Below, in pieces: positions 39,238-48,049 of a stretch of 48,049 bases of DNA. The notes under the pieces are model-generated. The model saw nothing but the letters and a program-made list of their open reading frames with translations. It did not search any database and was not told the origin of the DNA. Origin of the DNA: an uncultured Bacteroidales bacterium (GTDB taxonomy: Bacteria; Bacteroidota; Bacteroidia; Bacteroidales; Muribaculaceae); the NCBI GenBank assembly GCA_902796035.1, contig CADBNR010000022.1, positions 1 through 48,049 of the forward strand, in the 5' to 3' direction. Position 1 is the first letter of the stretch; each line of letters begins with the position of its first letter. Both the position numbers and the translations under genes were made by a program.

Positions 39238-40896
39238 CTATCGGGTGTATAGGTAACGCTTGATGCTGCGCTTGGGTGTTTTCTGGAACTCGTTGGGCAT
39301 CAGGATTATTTTCGATATCCTTTCGTATGGCGCGACCAGTCCGTTCAGTTCCTTGCGGATATTCTCCATGGTGTTGTCCATGTCGGTCACCGGCACTTCG
39401 AGGCGGTCGAGCGCGTCGAAATCGGGATACACCAGGGCCACGAGCTTGCCGTCACGCTCCACCACGAGGCTTTCGGCCACGAACGGCATGTTGTTCAGCT
39501 TGGCCTCGATTTCCTCCGGATAGATGTTCTGACCCGAGGCCGACAGGATCATGGTCTTGCTGCGGCCTCGCAGAAACAGCGTGCCGTCGGAAGTCATGGT
39601 ACCCATGTCGCCGGTCTTTAGCCATCCCTTGTCGTCCAGCACAAGTTCAGTGGCCTGCGGATTCTTGTAATAACCCTTCATCACGTTGGGGCCCTTGACG
39701 CAAATCTCGCCCGGGGTGTTCTCCGGATCGTCCGAAAGTATCATGGCCTCCATGTCGGGCAGCAGACGTCCGGATGATCCCGGAATGAACTTGCGCCAGT
39801 GCGTGTAGCTGATCAGCGGGCCGCATTCGGTCATGCCGTAGCCCACGGTGAACGGGAACTTGATCTTGTGCAGAAATTCCTCCACCTCATGGTTCAGCGG
39901 CGCACCGCCCACTATCACCTGCTCGAAGTTACCGCCGAAAGCATCAACTAACTTGCGGCGTATCTTGGCGAAAATGAACGAATCCAGGAACGGAACCGCA
40001 AGGGTCCAGCGCACAGCGCCCTTTGAGATCATGGGCAGTATCTGGTTCTTGTAGATCTTCTCCAATATCAGCGGCACGCATATCACCAGGTTGGGACGCA
40101 CCCGGTTCATGGCCTGTATCAGAATACGCGGCGACGGGGTTTTGCCCAGGATAGTGACGTGCGATCCCACGGCCATAGGGGTCAGCATATCGAAGGCACA
40201 TCCGTAGGCATGGGCCATGGGCAGGAACGCCAGGGCACGGCTGCTGCGGAAATGCAGCTGCGTGTCGATGCCGAAACATACGTTGCCCGCCAGGTTCTCG
40301 CCCGTCAGCATCACACCCTTCGAGAAGCCTGTGGTGCCCGACGTATAGTTTATCTCCACCACCTCCGAATTGTCGCGGTCTATGTAGCACACGTTTTCGG
40401 GTCGGTATCCGTGGGGATACATCGACCGGAAGCGCCGGGCCAGCAACCGCAACGTACGGTTCATCTCGAATCCAGGACGCTCCTCCAGGCACTTGAAGTC
40501 CTCGATGCTCAGCACGCCCTTCAGGTTAAGCAGCATGTCGGGTTCCATCGGCTCCCACACCGACTTGGACACGAACAGCAGCTCGGCCTCCGAATGGTTC
40601 ACGATGTGCGTCACATCGTGAGGATTGAATTCAGCCAGTATAGGCACTATCACCGCACCGTAGGTCACCGTGGCCAGATACACCATCACCCAGTTCATCG
40701 AGTCGCGGCCGCATATCGCCACCTTTGCCCCGGGCTTTATGCCCATATTGTTGAAAAACAGGTGAATCTTGGCTATGTTCGTAGCCAGTTCGCTGTAATT
40801 GATGGTCTTGCCAGTCACATAGTCGCTCAAGGCCGGCAGATCCCAGTTCTCGCGGAAGCTCTTTTCGTACAGCTTGATGAAATTCGTAATCTCCAT
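39238..40896 (-). CDS. AMP-binding acyl-CoA synthetase
   Basis: This 552-residue enzyme activates a fatty acid to acyl-CoA. It has the P-loop-like motif INYTSGTTGFSKGVML (about 182-197), GYGMTECGP (about 344-352) and the domain hinge TGDMGTMTSDGTLFLRGRSKTMI (about 430-450), with the lid Lys near the C-terminus (KTPKRSIKRYLY). The class is long-chain acyl-CoA synthetases common in Bacteroidales; the chain length cannot be told. It lies 18 bp downstream of the alcohol dehydrogenase gene, and the two are probably cotranscribed. Confidence 0.92.
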   Translation of the reverse strand: MEITNFIKLYEKSFRENWDLPALSDYVTGKTINYSELATNIAKIHLFFNNMGIKPGAKVAICGRDSMNWVMVYLATVTYGAVIVPILAEFNPHDVTHIVNHSEAELLFVSKSVWEPMEPDMLLNLKGVLSIEDFKCLEERPGFEMNRTLRLLARRFRSMYPHGYRPENVCYIDRDNSEVVEINYTSGTTGFSKGVMLTGENLAGNVCFGIDTQLHFRSSRALAFLPMAHAYGCAFDMLTPMAVGSHVTILGKTPSPRILIQAMNRVRPNLVICVPLILEKIYKNQILPMISKGAVRWTLAVPFLDSFIFAKIRRKLVDAFGGNFEQVIVGGAPLNHEVEEFLHKIKFPFTVGYGMTECGPLISYTHWRKFIPGSSGRLLPDMEAMILSDDPENTPGEICVKGPNVMKGYYKNPQATELVLDDKGWLKTGDMGTMTSDGTLFLRGRSKTMILSASGQNIYPEEIEAKLNNMPFVAESLVVERDGKLVALVYPDFDALDRLEVPVTDMDNTMENIRKELNGLVAPYERISKIILMPNEFQKTPKRSIKRYLYTR

Positions 40897-40914
40897 GTCG
40901 TGATCTTAAGAGGG

Positions 40915-42096
40915 TTAACCTTCCAGGGCCAGTATGTAGATTTCGCGGCAATCGTCCATCGACAGCGGCACATAAGCGCCAAGCGTGTCGCCTACGTTTC
41001 GCTGCAGCGACGCAACCATCTTCTCGATGTCGGGTTCCTCACCGACAAGCTCGCGCAGGTTGGTGGTCAGGCCCATGTCGTGATAGAAATGCTTCAGCTC
41101 GTCGATACCCTCGGCTATGATGTCGTCGGTAGACTTGCCGGCGGGATTCACGCTCATCACATTGATGGCGAAACGCCATAGCTTGTCCGGATTACGCTTG
41201 GCGCAGAACTGCATCCATGCCGGTATTATCACGGCCAGACCGGCTCCGTGCGCCACATGATAGAATGCCGATATTTCGTGCTCCATGCGGTGCGAGGCCC
41301 AGTCCTCGGTCTTGCCCACGCCGCAGAGGCCGTTATGAGCCAACGTTCCGGCCCACATCACGTTGGCGCGCGCCTCATAGTTGTCGCCGTCCATGCGAAG
41401 TGTCACGGCCTGGTCCATCACGTCGCGCAATATCGCCTCCGAATATGCGTCAACCAACTGTGTGCCCTCCGTGGGCGAGAAGTAGCGTTCGTATATGTGC
41501 GCCATCATGTCCACGATGCCGCAGGACGTCTGGAACCACGGCAGCGAATAGGTCAGCTCGGGATTCATCACCGCGAATCGGGGACGGAGCAGGAACGGAT
41601 AGCGCACCGATATCTTCTGATGAGTTTTCTCGTTAGTTATCACCGAATTGCCGCTCCCCTCGCTGCCTGCGGCCGGAATGGTCAGCACAACGCCTACAGG
41701 CAGAGCCGCCACGGGCCGGGAGGTGCCGTTGTAGAAATTCCAGAAATCCTCGGTCGTCACTGCTCCGAGGGCTATCCCCTTGGCTGCGTCTATCGGGCTG
41801 CCGCCGCCGATGGCAAGAAGGAAGTCGACACCCTCGGCCATAGCCTTGGCTATGCCGGCGTAAACGCTCTCTGCCGTCGGATTCGGGCTGATGCCTCCGA
41901 ACTCAGTCCAGGCTATCCCTTCTGCGTCAAGCGACTTGGTCACCTCGTCTAACAGACCGTCATTCTTGATGCGGTCGCTGCCATAGACTATCATCACTTT
42001 CTGCGCGCCATAGCGCTTCAGCGCCGCGCCTGTTTCCGACTGAACGCCGCGTCCGAAGATAAACTCCGTGGGCGAGCAATATCTGAAATTTTCCAT
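40915..42096 (-). CDS. Iron-dependent alcohol dehydrogenase (butanol/YqhD-like)
   Basis: This 393-residue protein is a group III Fe-ADH. The N-terminal GGGSPIDAAKGIA (about 97-109) binds NAD(P), and the metal ligands fall in DMMAH (Asp and His), SHRMEHE and HGAGLAVIIP. The closest remembered relatives are BdhA/YqhD, which reduce aldehydes such as butanal. It precedes the acyl-CoA synthetase by 18 bp on the same strand, so the pair may handle acyl/aldehyde conversion. No signal peptide. Confidence 0.92.
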   Translation of the reverse strand: MENFRYCSPTEFIFGRGVQSETGAALKRYGAQKVMIVYGSDRIKNDGLLDEVTKSLDAEGIAWTEFGGISPNPTAESVYAGIAKAMAEGVDFLLAIGGGSPIDAAKGIALGAVTTEDFWNFYNGTSRPVAALPVGVVLTIPAAGSEGSGNSVITNEKTHQKISVRYPFLLRPRFAVMNPELTYSLPWFQTSCGIVDMMAHIYERYFSPTEGTQLVDAYSEAILRDVMDQAVTLRMDGDNYEARANVMWAGTLAHNGLCGVGKTEDWASHRMEHEISAFYHVAHGAGLAVIIPAWMQFCAKRNPDKLWRFAINVMSVNPAGKSTDDIIAEGIDELKHFYHDMGLTTNLRELVGEEPDIEKMVASLQRNVGDTLGAYVPLSMDDCREIYILALEG

Positions 42097-42269
42097 AATA
42101 TCTTCTTTGGGTTACTACATTCCCGGACATACTTGCCGACACGGCACAATATATCCCTATATACTAACAACGAAAATCCGCCCATTTTCGCTCATCGGGC
42201 CGGCAAGTTTCTCATTTACCGTCCGCCACCACGGTCCAGGCGTCGATGGTGCGTGTATCGGGCGATATG

Positions 42270-43414
42270 TTACGACTGCAGCTCATGCAGAAACCCGTCG
42301 ATGTCATCGTCTCTGACAAATCTTTTCAACGATCGCACGAAATTATTGGTCTCCATCGCATCACGCCGACGCACGGCCAACAGCAGGTTGTTGAAGAATC
42401 CTCGGCGAACCTCGACGTTGGGATAACCCAACGTGTACTCTATCTCGCCGTCGTCCTGACAGTAATCCTTAATGGTCAGATATCCGGTGTAGTAACAGGT
42501 CAGTGCAAGATTATTGCCCAACACATCACCTCTATCCAGGTCGGATTGCGACACGACAGTGCCTTCCAGGTCGGGCGTGCCCCAATCATTCTCCAGGAAC
42601 TGATTCAGCAGACGCGTCGGCGTGCCGGACTGGAACCAGTAATCTCCGATGTTACGGTCGAACAATGCGTTGACTACACTGAATGGATTGTACACGTCTG
42701 TCAGGTCTCTGGAAAAATGGTAACCGTCATATTGCTTTTTCAAACGTTCCAGAGTCTCCTCGACAGTCCAGCCGTTCGTTTGCGCCATCTCGCGTATGCC
42801 TTCTTCGAAATCATCGGCAAGTTCCTGTGCAGTGATTCCGCATATCGCCGAATATGCCGGGTGCAGCGAAATGTCCTTAAGATTGTTCAGTCCGCTGAAA
42901 ATGTTGATCTGCCCCGGTTTCCCCACGCCCGTCAGGAACACGAATTTGATATAGTCCGTATTGGCCTTCATCACGCGATAGAAATCATGCAGTACCCTCC
43001 GGTTCAGCTGTTCCAGCTCCGGATTGCCATGAACGTCCACTATCGGACTGTCATACTCGTCAATCAATATCACGACCTGATTCCCCGTACGCTGATATAT
43101 GTCGATAATCAGATTATTGAAACGCCCTTCGGGTGTATCATCGGGATTCGGCATACCGTATTCCGTTTCCCATCGGGACACGGACTCGGCCAAAGTTTTA
43201 GGAAGATCCTCCGGTGTATTGTATCCCCTGCGCGTAAAGTCCAGCCGCAGCACCGGATACTTCGTCCACTCCTCCGGTTCCAGACGGTCGATGTCTAAGC
43301 CTTTGATTTCCCTCCATTCACAAGCTGATGCATATACATCGTCTTGTCGACATACGCATATCCATTCCTCCTTATCTCTCTGAAGCTTGACTCGCTTACC
43401 GGATACTTTATCAT
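42270..43414 (-). pseudogene. Broken AAA-ATPase-like/PD-(D/E)XK family gene
   Basis: The longest open part (from a GTG at 43253) encodes the middle of this family: VVILIDEYDSPI (Walker B region), KFVFLTGVGKPG and YDGYHFSRD. Upstream in the frame it continues back as GLDIDRLEPEEWTKYPV. The family N-terminus, MIKYPVSESSFREIRRNGYA and YVDKTMYMHQLVNGGK, is found in a different frame from the ATG at 43414. The segment expected between, with the Walker A loop (RRFGKS type), is deleted. The frame ends at HELQS before the C-terminal PD-(D/E)XK nuclease domain. A gene of about 520 residues has thus lost its Walker A loop and its nuclease end. Confidence 0.75.
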
Positions 43415-43489
43415 ACGCTTTCGTTTACGGAGTCTACAGATACAACTCCCGTCAGTCTACAAAGATAACAATTTTAAACGTAAACGGCA

Positions 43490-43518
43490 AAAAGAAAAAA
43501 AGGACGCGCCGGGCGTCC
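43490..43518 (-). terminator. Rho-independent terminator of the HIT gene
   Basis: On the minus strand the stem GGACGC/GCGTCC (43518-43513 with 43507-43502) with a 5-nt loop is followed by a T-rich run (43501-43490). It lies 52 bp after the HIT stop. Confidence 0.75.
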
Positions 43519-43569
43519 CTCGTGAGTTTCATGAATTCGAGAATCGTAAGCGTCCTATCGCTGACGCTG

Positions 43570-43965
43570 TCAGTCTTCCATCGCGCCGCTGATAGCCTTG
43601 GCTATCTCGCGCATCTTCTCCGGATCCGGATCGGATATCTTGTTGGAGAAGTCCATGTCGCCCTCGCGCTGCAAGGGAACGAGATGGATGTGCGCGTGCG
43701 GCACTTCCAGACCCAGGACCGTCACTCCGACCTTGCGACATGGCATGGCCTTCTTGATTGCCTTTGCCACTTTCTTCGCGAACAGCACCATCCCGGTAAG
43801 TTCTTCGTCGTCGATGTCGAATATGTAATCGGTCTCATGCTTGGGCACCACCAGGGTATGGCCCCAGTTCACCGGATTGATGTCCAGGAATGCAAAATAC
43901 CTGTCGTCCTCCGCTATCTTGTAGCTCGGAATCTCCCCGGCGATTATTTTTGAAAAAATGGTCAT
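43570..43965 (-). CDS. HIT-family nucleotide hydrolase
   Basis: The start is taken at the ATG at 43965 (MTIFSKIIAGEIPSYKIAED), the standard family start; the upstream 16 codons are Arg/Gly-rich and are not conserved. The 131-residue protein has the histidine triad HAHIH (90-94), preceded by GLEVP. It hydrolyses nucleotide adducts such as AMP-lysine or ADP derivatives in the cytoplasm. It follows greA on the same strand after a gap with a hairpin. Confidence 0.92.
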   Translation of the reverse strand: MTIFSKIIAGEIPSYKIAEDDRYFAFLDINPVNWGHTLVVPKHETDYIFDIDDEELTGMVLFAKKVAKAIKKAMPCRKVGVTVLGLEVPHAHIHLVPLQREGDMDFSNKISDPDPEKMREIAKAISGAMED

Positions 43966-44067
43966 GGTTTTGTGATTTTTAAGCCCGGCTCGGCCGGACC
44001 GTGGGTTACGCAAGTGTCCGGAGGGCAGCTTTCAGTCCGGACAGACCGCTTGTATATAAGTTAATCA

Positions 44068-44101
44068 GGCCCGACGCATATACCGCTATATGCATCGGGC
44101 C
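44068..44101. terminator. Hairpin between greA and HIT genes
   Basis: A 15-bp stem with one mismatch pairs 44068-44082 with 44087-44101 around CCGC. No T-run follows on the minus strand, so it may be a weak terminator or a processing site after greA. Confidence 0.55.
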
Positions 44102-44106
44102 GGGTA

Positions 44107-44571
44107 TTAAATTTCGATTTTGATGATTTCAAAGTCCATTACGCCTGCGGGCACCTGGACCTTGACCTTGTCTCCTACGTGATGGCCGATCAGGGCCTTC
44201 GCTATGGGAGTGTTGCTCGCTATCTTCATCTCGCGCAGGTTGGCCTCGCTTTCGGTCACGATTGTATAGGTCATCTGCATTCCGTTGGCCACGTTCTTGA
44301 TGGTGACCTTGTTCAGCAGCTGCACTTCCTCCGTGTTAAGCTTCGAGTCGTCGATGATGCGCGCGGTGGCCACCAGTTCCTTCAGCTTCGATATCTTCAT
44401 CTCAAGCATCCCCTGGGCCTCCTTGGCCGCATCGTACTCGGCGTTCTCCGACAGGTCGCCCTTGTCGCGCGCCTCGGCTATCGCCTGTTTAATCAGGGGG
44501 CGCTGTGCCTCCAGTGCCGACAGCTCCTCCATCTTCTTGTTATATCCTTCCTGAGTAAGATATGTTGCCAT
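44107..44571 (-). CDS. greA: Transcription elongation factor GreA
   Basis: This 154-residue protein rescues backtracked RNA polymerase by stimulating cleavage of the RNA 3' end. The N-terminal coiled coil (1-75) carries the acidic tip GDLSENAEYDAAKE (with the D-x-x-E pair), and the C-terminal FKBP-like domain (80-154) has the ATNTPIAKALIGHHVGD-type loop (here SNTPIAKALIGHHVGD). Length is standard. The promoter lies 121 bp upstream. Confidence 0.95.
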   Translation of the reverse strand: MATYLTQEGYNKKMEELSALEAQRPLIKQAIAEARDKGDLSENAEYDAAKEAQGMLEMKISKLKELVATARIIDDSKLNTEEVQLLNKVTIKNVANGMQMTYTIVTESEANLREMKIASNTPIAKALIGHHVGDKVKVQVPAGVMDFEIIKIEI

Positions 44572-44691
44572 TGCTATAATCAGTTACTGACAAAAATAGT
44601 GTTAAAAAATACCCCCGGGCAGCATTGATTCCGTCTCAATGTCCCAGGAGATGCTCCTTGCCGACTTGCGTCAGTGGTGTATTTCACGCCA

Positions 44692-44723
44692 CAAAGTTAG
44701 CTAATTTTATTCATTCCACCAAA
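44692..44723 (-). promoter_or_regulatory. Promoter of greA
   Basis: On the minus strand TTTG (44723-44720) and TAACTTTG (44699-44692) are 20 nt apart. It lies back to back with the sufE promoter. Confidence 0.75.
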
Positions 44724-44751
44724 AATCTTCCGTTTTTAAATGATTTTTTAT

Positions 44752-44759
44752 TAACTTTG
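44752..44759 (+). promoter_or_regulatory. Promoter -7 box of sufE
   Basis: TAACTTTG lies 67 bp before the sufE start. The -33 region reads GTTTTT and is a weak match. Confidence 0.6.
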
Positions 44760-44826
44760 ACCTCCGGTAAAGACAAATGCACATTTTTAACATACAAACA
44801 GCCTTCGGAACAAGGCACTTTGATAT

Positions 44827-45261
44827 ATGACAATCAACGAAGCACAAGAAGAGATAATAGATGAGTTCGAGGCCCTTGGCTCCGACTGGATGGACCGTTA
44901 CGCATACATCATCGAGCAGGGCAACACGCTGCCTCCCTTCCCCGAGGCCGACAAGACCGCGGCCAACCTTATAGAAGGATGCCAGAGCCGCGTGTGGATC
45001 GCGGCCTCGCGCCCCGACGGCCGACACATTCATTTCGAGGCGGACTCCGACGCCCTTATAGTCAAGGGCATCGTGGCCCTGCTGATGCGTGTGCTCAACG
45101 ACCGCACTCCGCGCGAGATACTGGACGCCGACCTGTATTTCATCGACCGCATCGGCCTGGCCTCCCACCTGTCGCCCACACGCAGCAACGGCCTCCTGGC
45201 CATGGTGAAGCAGATTCGAGACTACGCCACCGCCTACAACCTCCTTGACAAGGAGCAGTGA
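44827..45261 (+). CDS. sufE: SufE-like sulfur acceptor protein
   Basis: This 144-residue protein accepts persulfide sulfur from the SufS cysteine desulfurase during Fe-S cluster assembly. The active-site cysteine is Cys52 in LIEGCQSRVW, the SufE signature. The helix VKGIVALLMRVLNDRTPREIL (about 78-98) and GLASHLSPTRSNGLLAM also fit. The sufS and sufBCD genes are not nearby. Confidence 0.93.
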   Translation: MTINEAQEEIIDEFEALGSDWMDRYAYIIEQGNTLPPFPEADKTAANLIEGCQSRVWIAASRPDGRHIHFEADSDALIVKGIVALLMRVLNDRTPREILDADLYFIDRIGLASHLSPTRSNGLLAMVKQIRDYATAYNLLDKEQ

Positions 45262-45321
45262 GGTGTCCTTAAAGACCCTAAAGACCCTAAAGTCCTTAAA
45301 AATTTCGTAAACTCTTAATAT

Positions 45322-46992
45322 ATGCTACTATCGATTTCGCAATTCTGGCAGGAACACTCGGCTTTGGCCATCCTGCTGTGCATCCTGGTGATAGTGATAC
45401 CGCTGCTGGTATTCTACTGCATCAAGGCACACCGTGACCACCCCAAGGGACTGATACCGGCGGCCATCGCCAACATGGGCGAGCGCTTCGGCTATTACAT
45501 CATGAACGCAGTGCTGCTGCTGTTCCTCTGTTCCAAGTTCGGCATCAGCGACGCCGCCGCCGGCTGGATTTATGCCGTGTTCTATTTCCTCATCTACGTG
45601 CTCAGCCTTCCGGGCGGCATGATAGCCGACCGCACGCAGAAATACAAGGGCACCATCATCAGCGGTCTGCTTGCCATGGCCATAGGCTATGCGCTGCTCT
45701 CAATCCCCGTATTCTCCGAAGGCCCCGCCGGAGGCGTGTCGTGGGTGCTGGTGTTCACATGCTTCGCACTGTTCATCATCGCGTTCGGCAACGGTCTGTT
45801 CAAGGGCAACCTGCAGGCCATCGTGGGCCAGCTCTACGACAACTTCGAGGCCGAGGCTGCCAAGAAGGGTCCCAAGGAGCTGGAGATTGCCAAGAGCCGC
45901 CGCGACTCCGGTTTCCAGATCTTCTACGTGTTCATCAACATCGGCGGCGTGATTGCACCGTTCATCGCCCCGCTGCTGCGTGAATTTTGGCTCAAGGCCC
46001 ATCACCTGGCCTACAACGCCGACCTGCCCCGTCTCTGCCATAAGCTGCTCAACGACGCCGGCAACATGTCGGCCGGCGACCACGCCAACCTCGTGGAACT
46101 GGCCGGCAAGGTCGGTTACGAAGGAGCCGTAGACAGCGGTTTCTGCACGCAGTATCTCGAGATATTCAACACCGGCGTCCACTTCTCGTTCATCGCCTCG
46201 GTTGTGGCCATGCTCATATCGCTGGCAGTGTTCGCATGGGTCATGAAGCGCCTGCCCAACCCCGTGAAGAAGGCCAAGAACGACAGCAATGTATCGGCCG
46301 CCGACGCCGCTCACGACGCCAAGGAGATCAAGCAGCGCATGTTCGCCCTCTACGCCGTGCTGCTCGTGGTGGTGTTCTTCTGGTTCTCGTTCCATCAGAA
46401 CGGACAGTCGCTGTCCGTATTCGCCCGCGACTTCGTCAAGACCGACAACGTCGCGCCCGAGATATGGCAGTGCATCAACCCCTTCTTCGTGATTGTGCTC
46501 ACGCCCATAATCATGTGGATATTCGCCGCCCTGGCACGCCGCAACAAGGACATCTCAACCCCCAAGAAGATTGCCTTCGGTATGGCCATCACCGCCATGG
46601 CGTATATATTCCTGATGATAGTGTCCATAGTCTACAACTATCCTTCGGGCGAGGAATTCAAGGGACTTGCCGAGGCCGTCAAGGAGTCGATGAAAGCCGG
46701 CCCCGCCGTACTGATTCTTACATACTTCTTCCTCACGGTGGCCGAGCTGTTCATCTCGCCGCTCGGACTGTCGTTCGTATCGAAGATTGCGCCCAAGCAT
46801 CTGCAGGGCATCTGCCAGGGCCTGTGGCTGTCGTCCACGGCCATCGGCAACCTGTTCATCGCCCTTGGCGTCACGATGCTCAACTCCTTCCCCTATCAGT
46901 GGGAATGCTGGGCCGTGTTCGCCGGCCTCTGCCTCCTCTCCATGACCGTGATGTTCTCCATGGTCAACTGGCTGGAGCGCGTCACCAAGTAA
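45322..46992 (+). CDS. POT-family proton-dependent peptide transporter
   Basis: This 556-residue MFS permease has the POT signature NMGERFGYYIM (about 51-61, with the ExxERF proton site) and GGMIADRTQKYKG in the first half, then some 12-14 membrane helices. PLGLSFVSKIAPKHLQGICQG in helix 10-11 is the second family motif. It should take up di- and tripeptides with protons. The 60-bp gap from sufE holds three short AAAGACCCTA-like repeats and no promoter I can name. A long central loop (about 205-280) separates the two bundles. Confidence 0.93.
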   Translation: MLLSISQFWQEHSALAILLCILVIVIPLLVFYCIKAHRDHPKGLIPAAIANMGERFGYYIMNAVLLLFLCSKFGISDAAAGWIYAVFYFLIYVLSLPGGMIADRTQKYKGTIISGLLAMAIGYALLSIPVFSEGPAGGVSWVLVFTCFALFIIAFGNGLFKGNLQAIVGQLYDNFEAEAAKKGPKELEIAKSRRDSGFQIFYVFINIGGVIAPFIAPLLREFWLKAHHLAYNADLPRLCHKLLNDAGNMSAGDHANLVELAGKVGYEGAVDSGFCTQYLEIFNTGVHFSFIASVVAMLISLAVFAWVMKRLPNPVKKAKNDSNVSAADAAHDAKEIKQRMFALYAVLLVVVFFWFSFHQNGQSLSVFARDFVKTDNVAPEIWQCINPFFVIVLTPIIMWIFAALARRNKDISTPKKIAFGMAITAMAYIFLMIVSIVYNYPSGEEFKGLAEAVKESMKAGPAVLILTYFFLTVAELFISPLGLSFVSKIAPKHLQGICQGLWLSSTAIGNLFIALGVTMLNSFPYQWECWAVFAGLCLLSMTVMFSMVNWLERVTK

Positions 46993-47016
46993 CGCCCCGC
47001 ATCATTGCGACACGAC

Positions 47017-47048
47017 CACAGCGCCTGCCTTATACGGCAGGCGCTGTG
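47017..47048. terminator. Perfect 13-bp hairpin after the peptide transporter
   Basis: A perfect 13-bp stem (47017-47029 with 47036-47048) around a 6-nt loop. No T-run follows, so it may end transcription weakly. The next gene starts 10 bp later. Confidence 0.65.
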
Positions 47049-47057
47049 TAAAACAAT

Positions 47058-47966
47058 ATGAATGACACACCGGGAATGAACCGCTATTTATTACGATGTC
47101 TATACACTGCCTTGTCAGCGATATTTGCATTGACGCTGCTTGCGGCGTCAACAGGCTGCTCACGCCGGGCCGACACCAGACTGACGCGCATCGCCGCCAT
47201 AGTTTCCGACCACCCCGAAAGGGCATTGCAGGATCTTGACAGCATTAATCCCGACGGCCTGTCGGAGTCCGACAGGCATTTCCATGATTTCCTTACAGTC
47301 AAGGCAAGTGACAAGGCGTCCGTACCCCATACATCCGACAGCCTGATTCTCGACGTTATCGACTACTACTCCGCGTATCAATCCGACCCCATATATCCCG
47401 AAGCCCTATACTACGGCGGTCGTGTTTATTACGAGCTTGGCGATTATCCCTCTGCGTTGCAGTATTTCCAACAGGCACTCGATAACCCAGGACAGGCCCC
47501 CGACACCACCGACTTACGAAATAGATTAAATAGCCAAATAGGATGGCTACTGCAAAGGTTGCGTCTATACAAAAAAGCTATCCCATATTTTTCACAAATG
47601 CTGAGTCAGAAAATGGCAGACCACGATTCCATCGGCATCGTCTACGCTCAACAAGGACTGGGATCAATTTATTACAATCTTGGAACCTTGGCAACGGATG
47701 ACATGAGTCAAAATCATTATTTGGAATCAGCTGACTCAATTCTAAGCAACTCGTTAGAGTATGCTGGCACGCTTCCGGAGTCATTTGAAATCAATTCTAA
47801 AATTTTACTCTCAGGTATAAAACAAGCTCAAAATGATATTACGGGAGCTTTGAATATGGTGCGCCATACCCCAGAACGTGCAGACTCAATTCTGTTAAAT
47901 AAGGCCCTTGCATACGCCGCCGATATATATCTGGATGCCGGCATCATGGACACCGCCTATATGTAG
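47058..47966 (+). CDS. TPR lipoprotein, probably truncated
   Basis: This 302-residue protein has a lipoprotein signal ending in STGC (Cys34), then TPR-like helix pairs (PEALYYGGRVYYELGDYPSALQYF, and AIPYFSQMLSQKMADHDSIGIVYAQQGLGSIYYNLGTL). Bacteroidales proteins of this kind usually go on for about 200-300 more residues with a membrane helix and a coiled coil or HTH. Here the frame ends DTAYM with TAG and the sequence becomes AT-rich. The second half from about 47520 is also more AT-rich than the first. A truncated sensor gene or a natural short form are both possible. The alternative start at 47076 (MNRYLL) is equally good. Confidence 0.7.
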   Translation: MNDTPGMNRYLLRCLYTALSAIFALTLLAASTGCSRRADTRLTRIAAIVSDHPERALQDLDSINPDGLSESDRHFHDFLTVKASDKASVPHTSDSLILDVIDYYSAYQSDPIYPEALYYGGRVYYELGDYPSALQYFQQALDNPGQAPDTTDLRNRLNSQIGWLLQRLRLYKKAIPYFSQMLSQKMADHDSIGIVYAQQGLGSIYYNLGTLATDDMSQNHYLESADSILSNSLEYAGTLPESFEINSKILLSGIKQAQNDITGALNMVRHTPERADSILLNKALAYAADIYLDAGIMDTAYM

Positions 47967-48049
47967 TCAGCCCTTAAAAACGGATATTAATTGCTGATAT
48001 TCAATAAAATAAACATAAAAATATTTGCGTATGTCTGCAATATTTTGTA

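Noticed and set aside
45262-45321. AAAGACCCTA-like short repeats between sufE and the peptide transporter
   Set aside because: About three imperfect 10-bp copies; too short and too simple to call an element, and no promoter match is visible.

Overview
The window reads as a Bacteroidales chromosome, most like the Muribaculaceae/Bacteroides relatives. The evidence is Bacteroidetes-only protein families (DUF4494, DUF3256, the Tra proteins of CTnDOT-type elements), promoters of the Bacteroides form TTTG-N19/20-TAnnTTTG, and the general absence of strong Shine-Dalgarno sites. This placement is inferred from gene content; no rRNA gene is present.

Positions 1 to about 27,000 are one end of an integrative conjugative element (ICE). 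Its tyrosine integrase (25454-26671) lies next to the 3' end of a tRNA-Met(CAT) gene (27029-27102), which is the probable insertion site; the other end lies left of the window. A long minus-strand operon (25194 down to 5978) encodes the mating apparatus: a membrane-anchored acidic protein, two VirB2-like TraE paralogues, TraF, a large lipoprotein, the VirB4-type ATPase TraG, three exported proteins sharing a C-terminal RWR motif, two small Bro-N-like proteins, TraJ, TraK, a TraL-like protein, TraM, TraN, a TraO-like protein, a second lipoprotein, the VirD4-type coupling protein and a lysozyme. Beyond it come two small genes, an AT-rich cargo gene, an M23 peptidase (the only plus-strand gene of the element) and an accessory block (DUF4494 and DUF4099/DUF3945-like proteins). 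No relaxase, primase or antibiotic resistance gene is visible. The two main control regions of the element (3300-3556 and 25195-25399) share AGGTATGA repeats, including an identical 17-bp stretch, which suggests one common regulator.

Positions 27,029 to 48,049 are chromosomal and GC-richer. They hold tRNA-Met, a 56-bp tandem repeat derived from the end of a DUF3256 gene, that gene and a coupled DEAD-box RNA helicase, a 193-bp MITE-like element, an internally deleted aquaporin, a GNAT acetyltransferase, a decayed arabinofuranosidase-like gene and an LPS-kinase-like protein. These are followed by phosphoglycerate mutase, a three-gene glycan cluster (two GT2 glycosyltransferases around a beta-propeller protein), a C69 dipeptidase, an acyl-CoA synthetase, an iron-dependent alcohol dehydrogenase, a broken AAA-ATPase/nuclease-family gene, HIT, GreA, SufE, a POT peptide transporter and a TPR lipoprotein.

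Nothing in the window is a CRISPR array, rRNA or known defence system. The best candidates for new biology are the shared AGGTATGA control sites, the RWR-motif protein trio, the Bro-N-like pair inside the tra operon, and the AT-rich cargo gene.
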